Below are positions 57,979 through 64,000 of a stretch of 64,000 nucleotides of DNA, piece by piece; position 1 is the first letter of the stretch; every line of letters begins with the position of its first letter. The notes under the pieces were generated by a model. The model was not told where the DNA came from. It did not search any database and saw nothing but the letters and a program-made list of their open reading frames with translations. The translations under genes and the position numbers were made by a program. The DNA comes from Marinomonas spartinae (GTDB lineage Bacteria; Pseudomonadota; Gammaproteobacteria; Pseudomonadales; Marinomonadaceae), in contig NZ_FLOB01000004.1 in assembly GCF_900089775.1 (NCBI RefSeq), forward strand, positions 62,001 to 126,000, read 5' to 3'.

Positions 57979-58656
57979 TCAATCGTTATTTTCGAAACGA
58001 TAACCTGCGCCATAAACAGAGTGAATGACGTTAAGTTCCGGTGCGACGGCAGAGATTTTTTTGCGTAATTTTTTGATGTGACTATCGATCGTACGATCAC
58101 TAACAACGCGGCTGTCAGCATAGATGCTTTTCATGATTAAATCACGACCAAATACACGTCCTGGCTCTTTAATTAAAAGCTGTAGTAATTGGAACTCTAC
58201 CGTTGTTAGGTCGATCAGCTCGCCTTTGTAAGTGGCGCGAAGACGATCAACATCTAAGTCAAAGCCGTCAGTGCGAGGCGATTCGGTTTGATCCAATTCA
58301 ACGCGACGTAGATTAGCTTTAACACGCGCGACAATTTCACGAGGGCTGAATGGTTTGCAAACATAATCATCCGCGCCCATTTCAAGACCGATTAAGCGGT
58401 CAATTTCTTCGGCTTTCGCTGTGACCATAATAATAGGAACACCGCTAAACTGACGAACTTGCTTGCAGATCTCAATACCATCTAAGCCAGGTAGCATTAA
58501 GTCAAGAAGGATAAGATCTACTTGGTTGTTTTTTACGTAGTCAACGGCTTGGTCACCACGGTCAATATGGTGATTTTCATAGCCAGCTTGATCTAAGTAG
58601 GCAGCAACTAATTCTGCTAATTTTGGTTCGTCTTCAACAATCAGTATTTTGCTCAT
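57979..58656 (-). CDS. baeR: BaeR-like response regulator
   Basis: An OmpR-family response regulator, 225 aa. The receiver domain has ILIVEDEPKL, the phospho-acceptor Asp in LLDLMLPG (about residue 52), the Thr in VTAKAEEIDR and the Lys in CKPFSPRE. The C-terminal winged helix has RVVSDRTIDSHIKKLRKK (core DRTIDSHIKKLR) and VYGAGYRFE. It is very similar to E. coli BaeR, which controls envelope-stress and efflux genes. The kinase gene lies 21 bases upstream. In this genome the AEC transporter follows it. Confidence 0.92.
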   Translation of the reverse strand: MSKILIVEDEPKLAELVAAYLDQAGYENHHIDRGDQAVDYVKNNQVDLILLDLMLPGLDGIEICKQVRQFSGVPIIMVTAKAEEIDRLIGLEMGADDYVCKPFSPREIVARVKANLRRVELDQTESPRTDGFDLDVDRLRATYKGELIDLTTVEFQLLQLLIKEPGRVFGRDLIMKSIYADSRVVSDRTIDSHIKKLRKKISAVAPELNVIHSVYGAGYRFENND

Positions 58657-58677
58657 AGTATTTGTTATTCCATATTA

Positions 58678-60084
58678 TTAATGTAAAGGAAACTCTATTC
58701 TTATGCCTAAGCCGCCTTCAGGGGAGTGATAGGCTTTTATCGTACCCTGATGGGCATTGACAATATTGGTGCAGATGGCCAGACCTAAGCCTCTGCCCCC
58801 CGTTGCTCGGTTGCGTGAATTTTCAACGCGATAAAACTGCTCAAAAATCCGTTGCTTTTCTTCTTCGTTGACACCCGGTGGCGTGTCTTCAAATAGAACA
58901 ATGGCTAAATTTTTCTCTTCTCGCAAGGTGATCTTAAGTCTTCCCGGCGTATTTGTGTATTTTAATGAGTTATTCATTAAATTAGCAAAGAGTTGATGAA
59001 GGCGATTTTCATCACCATTAATTAATATCGGGTGTTTTGTAGTAACTTCAAGCTCTAAGTCCAATCCTGCTTCTTTATAAATCAAAGACATGGATTGGGA
59101 AGTTTGCTCAAGTGTGTCTGCTAGATCAACTTCTTCCATTTCATAGTTCAGGTTGCCCATATCATGCATGGATAACTGATTTAAATCATCGATTAGTCGA
59201 GCAATGTGAACAATTTCTTGTTGCAGTGACTCTAGGCTCTCTGGAGAGACTTTGATGATGCCATCTTGCATTGCTTCTATTTCGCCACGCAAAATAGCAA
59301 CAGGCGTACGCAGTTCATGAGCGGTGTCCGCAACCCAGCGCTTACGAGATTCGCGTGTATTCTCTAGTGTCGTTGCTAGGTGGTTAAAGTCGGTGCCTAA
59401 ATCCGCTAGTTCATCGGTGCCTTGTATTTTAATTCGAGTGTCAAATTTACCCGTGGCTAATTTTCTAGTCGCTTCTCTTATGGTACAGATAGGCCGACTT
59501 AACCATTGAGCAAGAGGCCAAGTTAGTAAGGCGGCGATGGCGAGAATAAACGCTGAGATCAATAAAAAAGCTTCACCTTGTTGCTGAACGAAGCGCAGGG
59601 TTTGGTCTTGGACAACAGCACGCATGGATCTAAGCCCGACATAGCCAACAATTTTTTTGTTGACAATGACGGCATGGGTTTCTGCTTTATCAAATGGAAC
59701 ACGGCCAATTAGATTTTTTTGGTTTTTATCAAATAATAAAAAACGTTGACGATAATATTGAGATGGATAAATAAGATCTAAATTAGGTGTGCTTGGCGGT
59801 GGGATCAAGTCTCGCAGATTTTCTAATCGAGTTTGATTCCATTTCTTTTCCATTCGGCTTTCCTGAACGAGAAAATACCAATCATTGTAATAAGCATAGA
59901 GGTTGGCCGTGCGATTAGCCATTTGTTCTAGGAAGTCACGGTCACGTGCGGTCGCATAGGAGACGAAACCTTTGTCAAAACTCCATTGAAAGACTTGCCA
60001 CATGGAGACAATGACCAAAATATTGCTAAGGACGAAAACGACAAAGAGTTTGTGTCGGATTTTAATTTTTTTGGTGAAGGTCAT
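58678..60084 (-). CDS. baeS: BaeS-like sensor histidine kinase
   Basis: A 468-aa membrane sensor kinase (E. coli BaeS 467). TM1 is at about 12-32. A periplasmic domain (about 33-165) contains a Trp/Tyr-rich region. TM2 is at about 170-192, followed by HAMP (about 193-245). The H-box is DTAHELRTPVAILRGE (about 251-266, His near 254). N-box LMNNSLKYT and G-boxes FEDTPPGV and GGRGLGLAI are present. It phosphorylates the adjacent BaeR-like regulator and is the first gene of that operon. Confidence 0.93.
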   Translation of the reverse strand: MTFTKKIKIRHKLFVVFVLSNILVIVSMWQVFQWSFDKGFVSYATARDRDFLEQMANRTANLYAYYNDWYFLVQESRMEKKWNQTRLENLRDLIPPPSTPNLDLIYPSQYYRQRFLLFDKNQKNLIGRVPFDKAETHAVIVNKKIVGYVGLRSMRAVVQDQTLRFVQQQGEAFLLISAFILAIAALLTWPLAQWLSRPICTIREATRKLATGKFDTRIKIQGTDELADLGTDFNHLATTLENTRESRKRWVADTAHELRTPVAILRGEIEAMQDGIIKVSPESLESLQQEIVHIARLIDDLNQLSMHDMGNLNYEMEEVDLADTLEQTSQSMSLIYKEAGLDLELEVTTKHPILINGDENRLHQLFANLMNNSLKYTNTPGRLKITLREEKNLAIVLFEDTPPGVNEEEKQRIFEQFYRVENSRNRATGGRGLGLAICTNIVNAHQGTIKAYHSPEGGLGIRIEFPLH

Positions 60085-60389
60085 AATAAAGTACGTTGAA
60101 TCCTTTGGCTAAGGCAAAAGAACAGCTTTAATCGTCTTCGCATTGAGAACGGCTTTGCATGTCTGCTTTTATAAAAAAGAAAAAGTTATGGTCGATTATA
60201 AGGCCCGTATGGAAATTATAGCTACTTTTGAGGCGTGTAATAAATGAGGAATAATAATAAATCTTTATTTTAGTTGCGGTAAGTCAGGGATCTGTATTCC
60301 TGATTTAGCTAGAATCTGTATCTTTTTTCTTATGGTGCTGTAGAGGATTATTTTTACTCTTCTCCTTTTACATGCAGGATATTGCGATA
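60085..60389. other. Divergent intergenic region with a quasi-palindrome and direct repeats
   Basis: No gene is seen between baeS and the aminotransferase. It should hold both promoters. A 20-bp quasi-palindrome (60284-60303, outer arms TCAGG and CCTGA) and two copies of ATCTGTAT (60290-60297 and 60314-60321, spaced 24 bases) may be regulator sites. The 60160-60280 part is AT-rich. Confidence 0.45.
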
Positions 60390-61559
60390 ATGATCTCTCA
60401 CTTGCTTACATCTCATACTCAAAAAATAGAAACCTCTTTGGTGCGCGAGTTGCTGCACTATAGCCAACAACCAGACGTTTTGTCACTGGCAGGGGGATTG
60501 CCTGATGAAAAATACATGCCAGCCTACCCAAGTCTGGATGTGTTAGCGGATAGCCGTCAATATGGGCCGAGTGAAGGGGAAATAAGACTTCGTGAGCAAG
60601 TAGTTTCTATTGTTGCGGATCGTGGTTTGTCGACTGTGGCGGATGATGTCTTGATTACCACCGGATCGCAACAAGGGTTGGATATTATTAGCCGCTTAAT
60701 ATTGGATGGTGATTCGACGATTTTGACTGAGCAGCCGACGTATTTGGCCGCTTGTCAGGTCTTTAGTTTACAGGGGGCGACGATTCATGATGTTGCTTCT
60801 GATGCACAAGGGATGTCATTAGAGGCATTGCGTCAGGCGATTGATGCTCATCATCCCAAAGCCCTGTATTTAATCCCTAATTTTCAAAACCCCGCTGGCC
60901 ATTGTTATAGTCTGCAGCGTAGACGAGAGATAGCTGCCTTGTTGGATGAGAAGGGGATATTGTTGATTGAAGATGACCCTTATCGCGATTTGTGCTACGA
61001 ACAGGTTGACTTAACACCGATTTGTTCGTTGTTGAAAACGGCGCCTTGGTTATATTTAGGCAGTTTTTCTAAGGTACTATGGCCAGGTGTGCGTACTGGG
61101 TATTCAGTATCTTGCCCAGCTTTTTCGCCGTATTTGGTTAAGGTAAAACAGGCGATTGATCTTCATACGAACCGTCTGGGGCAGGAGATGGTGTCTTATT
61201 TCTTGTCTTCCGGTGGTTTTCCTGCTCATTTGGTGACATTAAAAGAGGTTTATAAGCATAAGAGGGACGTGATGGCGCAAGCATTGTCATCGGAATTAGG
61301 CGATTTGGTGACATTTGCCCTTCCCGCTGGTGGTATGTTTTTTTGGCTACGTTTACCGGACGGTGTGTCATCGACGCTAGTATTGGAGGAGGCCTTGCGA
61401 GAAAACGTGCTGGTGCTGCCAGGCGTGCCGTTTTTCCCTAGTGAAAGCCCACTAAAGGATTCATTTTTACGATTAAGTTTTGCCCGTGTCTCGCTGGATG
61501 ACATTAATAAGGCAGTGGCGGTGCTTGCTGGCGTGATTAAACGACTGCTAACAAAATAG
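60390..61559 (+). CDS. PLP-dependent aminotransferase (class I/II, LysN-like)
   Basis: A 389-aa fold-type I aminotransferase of the 2-aminoadipate/multiple-substrate group. SLAGGLPDE (about 32-40) and YGPSEGEIRLREQV mark the group. NPAGHCYS holds the conserved Asn, EDDPYRDLCY the Asp and Tyr, and GSFSKVLWPGVRTGY the PLP-binding lysine and Arg. ATG 60390 has AGGA about 10 bases upstream and is preferred over 60372. Amino-acid specificity is unknown. It lacks the GntR DNA-binding domain of MocR regulators. Confidence 0.92.
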   Translation: MISHLLTSHTQKIETSLVRELLHYSQQPDVLSLAGGLPDEKYMPAYPSLDVLADSRQYGPSEGEIRLREQVVSIVADRGLSTVADDVLITTGSQQGLDIISRLILDGDSTILTEQPTYLAACQVFSLQGATIHDVASDAQGMSLEALRQAIDAHHPKALYLIPNFQNPAGHCYSLQRRREIAALLDEKGILLIEDDPYRDLCYEQVDLTPICSLLKTAPWLYLGSFSKVLWPGVRTGYSVSCPAFSPYLVKVKQAIDLHTNRLGQEMVSYFLSSGGFPAHLVTLKEVYKHKRDVMAQALSSELGDLVTFALPAGGMFFWLRLPDGVSSTLVLEEALRENVLVLPGVPFFPSESPLKDSFLRLSFARVSLDDINKAVAVLAGVIKRLLTK

Positions 61560-61706
61560 AAGAGTGTCTACTCTTTGCTGATTGCTATTCCATAACAGGT
61601 TAGGCTGACAGGCTTTTTATCGTCTTTATAATGGTGAAAGAGTTCCTTCTTTTTGGGGGACACGTTAGAATCTTACTTTTAAGAACGAATAGAATAGGAA
61701 TATGTA

Positions 61707-62423
61707 ATGGGCAGAGCCTTCCAGAACCGCAAAGAGTCCATGGCAAAAACGTCTGATCAAAAAGCCAAGGTTTACAGCAAATATGGCCGTGAGATTTATG
61801 TCTGTGCAAAATCCGGCGGTATTGATCCAAATGGCAACTTAGCACTGCGTTCTTTGATTGAGCGCGCGAAAAAAGATCAGGTGCCAACGCACGTTATCGA
61901 TAAAGCAATTGATAAAGCGAAAGGCGGTGGCGGGGAAGATTTTGATACAGCTCGTTACGAAGGTTTTGGTCCTGGTAACACCATGGTGATCGTTGACTGT
62001 TTGTCTGATAATCCCAACCGTACTTTTGGGGATGTCCGCACTTGCTTTAACAAAGTGAAGTGTAAAATTGGCAGTCAAGGTAGTGTGAGTCATATGTTTG
62101 ATCACAGTGCCATTTTTGTTTTTTCTGGTGACGATGAAGAAGCGGTACTGGAAGCGCTAATGATGGCGGACGTCGATGTTACTGATATTGAGCTAGAAGA
62201 CGGTAAGGTGACCGTATTTGCTCCTAACACAGACTACAATAAAGCAAAAACAGCACTGACAGAGGCGTTTGGGGATATTGAATTTGATGTGGATGAAATT
62301 CAGTTTGTCCCTCAAAACACAACGCCGATTGAAGGTGAGGATGTTGAGCAATTTGAGCGCTTCTTGGATTTGCTAAACGATTTGGATGATGTTCAGCGTG
62401 TTTACCATAACGCTGAGTTGTAG
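61707..62423 (+). CDS. yeeN: YebC/PmpR-family protein, YeeN-like
   Basis: A 238-aa YebC/TACO1-family protein, closest to YeeN (also 238 aa). It begins [15 protein letters not shown], followed by [18 protein letters not shown] and [17 protein letters not shown], which are family signatures. Members regulate transcription or help ribosomes through proline stretches; recent work favours the translation role for YebC. AGGAA at 61696-61700 precedes ATG 61707. A strong terminator follows. Confidence 0.93.
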   Translation: MGRAFQNRKESMAKTSDQKAKVYSKYGREIYVCAKSGGIDPNGNLALRSLIERAKKDQVPTHVIDKAIDKAKGGGGEDFDTARYEGFGPGNTMVIVDCLSDNPNRTFGDVRTCFNKVKCKIGSQGSVSHMFDHSAIFVFSGDDEEAVLEALMMADVDVTDIELEDGKVTVFAPNTDYNKAKTALTEAFGDIEFDVDEIQFVPQNTTPIEGEDVEQFERFLDLLNDLDDVQRVYHNAEL

Positions 62424-62446
62424 TTGACAGAGAAACGTTATGATAG

Positions 62447-62485
62447 CTCTGGCGAGAGGGTCTTTCGTCAGAGTTTTTCTTTTTT
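62447..62485 (+). terminator. Rho-independent terminator after the YeeN-like gene
   Basis: CTCTGGCGA (62447-62455) pairs with TCGTCAGAG (62465-62473), with one G/T wobble, then TTTTTCTTTTTT. It lies 23 bases past the stop. It means the next two small genes need their own promoter or rely on read-through. Confidence 0.85.
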
Positions 62486-62516
62486 AATAGTCTTAAAGGT
62501 AAGTAGAAGGTTGTTT

Positions 62517-62684
62517 ATGTCTGAGCGTCCAACACCGCCAGAGGACTGGGAATGTTGTGAAAGTGAGTGTTCCCCTTGTGTATGGGACACTTATTATGAA
62601 GAGCTTAGGGCTTGGAATGCGGAACAGAAAAAGATAAAAGAGAGTCAGAGTTCATCTTCATCCCACAATGATGAGGGTAAGTGA
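62517..62684 (+). CDS. Small oxidoreductase-like-domain protein
   Basis: A 55-aa protein matching the short 'oxidoreductase-like' N-terminal domain. PTPPEDWECCESECSPCVWDTYYEEL (core PPEDWECCESECSPCVWD at about 6-23) carries a C-C-x3-C-x2-C pattern that probably binds a metal or a cluster. The C-terminal part is a Ser-rich tail. AGAAGG at 62505-62510 is well placed for ATG 62517. Its stop region overlaps or abuts the next small cysteine-rich gene, so the two form a pair. Confidence 0.82.
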   Translation: MSERPTPPEDWECCESECSPCVWDTYYEELRAWNAEQKKIKESQSSSSSHNDEGK

Positions 62685-62689
62685 TTGCT

Positions 62690-62884
62690 ATGAGTAGGCC
62701 AAAACCTCAAGTCAAGTCTCCTTGTGTTAACATTTGCTTGTTGAATGAAGAGGATATTTGCGTCGGCTGCTACCGTAGTGGTCGAGAAATTAGTTTATGG
62801 GGGGGCATGAACAAAGCGTCTCAGTTGGCGGTTATGAAAAAGGTGCGAGAACGAGAGGCTAGAAGTAAGCTAGTGTCTGACTAA
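62690..62884 (+). CDS. DUF1289-family protein
   Basis: A 64-aa DUF1289 protein. The signature is SPCVNICLLNEEDICVGCYRSGREISLW (core SPCVNIC at 10-16 and ICVGCYRSG), with three to four cysteines that probably bind iron-sulphur or zinc. The function is unknown. The frame also has a GTG at 62681, which lies closer to the GAGG ribosome-binding site and would overlap the previous gene's stop by 4 bases, so that start is possible. It is convergent with the glycosyltransferase. Confidence 0.85.
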   Translation: MSRPKPQVKSPCVNICLLNEEDICVGCYRSGREISLWGGMNKASQLAVMKKVREREARSKLVSD

Positions 62885-62912
62885 TTTGCTTCTAGCGCTG
62901 ATGATTTCTGTG

Positions 62913-64000
62913 CTAGCCCTTGCTTGTATCGCGTCGGTTTTTCAGTTCAATCCATTGAGACATATATTGAGTGCTTTTCATTGAGTGGTGTCTGAGCATT
63001 TTGCCAAAAAAATGCTTTTTCCTTAAGCCTTCCTTTTGTTGAGATTGTTGTTGGATTTTAGTGATAAGCTTTGGTGCCCATTCTGTTTCCAAATAACGTG
63101 CGTTTAAAATCGTCGCGCCGTTTTTTTGCATTAATTCCCAATTGGCTTTGTCTTCGTATAGGGAAGCTGCCGCTTCAACAAATGCTTCAACATCATCAGT
63201 GATGACCCCATTCCATGGCAGTGTCCCATGCATCGCTTCTGCGCCAATGTGTGTGGTAATGCTTGGTGTGCCCATCTGCATCGCTTCGACCAATTTTCCT
63301 TTGATGCCCGCACCGAAGCGTAATGGTGCCAAACAGAGTCTTGCTTGTTGCATAACGGTCTGGGCGTTCTCTGCCCAGCCTTTTACAAGAAAACCGTCTT
63401 TTGCATTATGAAGTTGAGTCGCTTTAGGGGGGGGGTAGGCGCCATATATATGCAGCTCTGCTTGGGGGAGTCGCTTTCTAAGGTGGGGCCAGATTTCTGT
63501 TTTTAGCTGTAATACTGCATCCCAGTTCGGTGCATGGCGGAAGTTGCCAATGCTGATGAAGTGTTGGCGCGCTTCAAAACTGGGGAGCGAGGCGGCTTCC
63601 TGTGGTGATGGGAGCATAAAGGGTAGGTGAAAAAGGTGTGTTTCTGGTACCTGGAATTCATCGATTAACAGTTTGGTTTCCATTTCTGAAATCATCAAGG
63701 TTAGATCACAGCGAAGAATGGCGGCGATTTCTCGAATGCCAAGATCGTTATACATGTCCTCTAACTGAAATGGTCGCTTTTGTTTGATTGCTTGGTGTCT
63801 GGCGTGGCGAAGAGAATGGAGGTCTTCGGTGTTTAGAATACGCAAGGCATTTGGGCAGTATGTTTCAACACGCCAGCCAAACTGTTCTTCCATCATAAAA
63901 CGGTCATAGATGACTGCGTCGGGGGTGGCATCGAGGATAAACTGGTTAAAAGAATCGTCATTAAGAAGAATCTGTGTAGTCTGAACGCCAATGACCTCTA
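62913..64000 (-). CDS. Glycosyltransferase (group 1/GT4-like), 5' end outside the window
   Basis: The reading frame is open from the stop at 62913 to the window's right edge, so the N-terminus is missing. An internal Met at 63896 is not the start: upstream the frame reads DATPDAVIYDRFMMEEQFGWR, whose DRF and GWR residues are typical of GT4-type enzymes (core DAVIYDRFMMEEQ). The second lobe shows HAPNWDAVLQLK, LAPLRFGAGIKGKLVEAMQMG (core GIKGKLVEAMQMG) and TPSITTHIGAEAM, the nucleotide-sugar binding region. The substrate is unknown; a polysaccharide or glycolipid role is likely. Confidence 0.88.
   Translation of the reverse strand, partial: EVIGVQTTQILLNDDSFNQFILDATPDAVIYDRFMMEEQFGWRVETYCPNALRILNTEDLHSLRHARHQAIKQKRPFQLEDMYNDLGIREIAAILRCDLTLMISEMETKLLIDEFQVPETHLFHLPFMLPSPQEAASLPSFEARQHFISIGNFRHAPNWDAVLQLKTEIWPHLRKRLPQAELHIYGAYPPPKATQLHNAKDGFLVKGWAENAQTVMQQARLCLAPLRFGAGIKGKLVEAMQMGTPSITTHIGAEAMHGTLPWNGVITDDVEAFVEAAASLYEDKANWELMQKNGATILNARYLETEWAPKLITKIQQQSQQKEGLRKKHFFGKMLRHHSMKSTQYMSQWIELKNRRDTSKG

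Noticed and set aside
61560-61576. Small palindrome AAGAGT-GTCT-ACTCTT after the aminotransferase
   Set aside because: A six-base stem with no U tract is too weak to call a terminator.

Overview
The window looks like a chromosomal segment of a marine gammaproteobacterium of the Oceanospirillales, most like Marinomonas. This rests on the gene content and order (a miaB-ybeZ-ybeY-corC-lnt cluster, leuS-lptE-holA, yigZ-rapA-rluA, tdk-rdgC) and on the moderate GC. It is inference from gene families, not a database match. I saw no rRNA, tRNA, CRISPR array, prophage or insertion sequence. Most of the window is housekeeping DNA with short accessory stretches.

Layout. 1-4.5 kb: leftward genes for a DHH phosphoesterase, an unusual four-domain protein (two cyclic-nucleotide-binding domains, an acyltransferase-like domain and an SGNH hydrolase) and a flavin-reductase-like protein. 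5-9.8 kb: the stress operon prkA-yeaH-spoVR, behind a promoter that looks RpoS-type. 9.9-13.3 kb: a 2OG-Fe oxygenase-like protein and a divergent LysR regulator / MFS exporter pair. 13.3-24.2 kb: essential replication, envelope and translation genes (holA, lptE, leuS, ybeL-like, lnt, corC, ybeY, ybeZ, miaB) and an EVE-domain protein. 24.3-33.3 kb is the most accessory part. It holds an HPt protein with a degenerate HD-GYP domain, a histone-deacetylase-family enzyme, a two-gene cassette that looks like a pore-forming effector with a membrane immunity protein, an M14-type hydrolase overlapping an alpha/beta hydrolase, an ArnT-like glycosyltransferase, a GNAT acetyltransferase and a Phd/ParE-type toxin-antitoxin pair.

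33.6-46.2 kb: rluA, rapA, yigZ, rmuC, a cation diffusion facilitator, rdgC, tdk, a ybfE-like gene, prc and an M18 aminopeptidase. These cover RNA modification and polymerase recycling, recombination, nucleotide salvage and periplasmic proteolysis. 46.3-51.7 kb: tolC, an exported DUF4139-like protein, xni and gltX. 51.8-64 kb: a chemoreceptor, a DUF3301 protein, a Fur-box-preceded AraC regulator-flavodoxin operon, an OmpA-type lipoprotein, an AEC transporter, a BaeSR-like two-component system, a PLP aminotransferase, a YebC/YeeN-family protein, two small cysteine-motif proteins and a glycosyltransferase cut by the window's right edge.

The best candidate for something undescribed is the orphan effector/immunity-like cassette at 26550-27994. 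Next are the cyclic-nucleotide-gated acyltransferase/SGNH fusion at 1200-3815 and the HPt-degenerate HD-GYP protein at 24329-25438. All three are inferences from residue patterns and need structure or homology searches.
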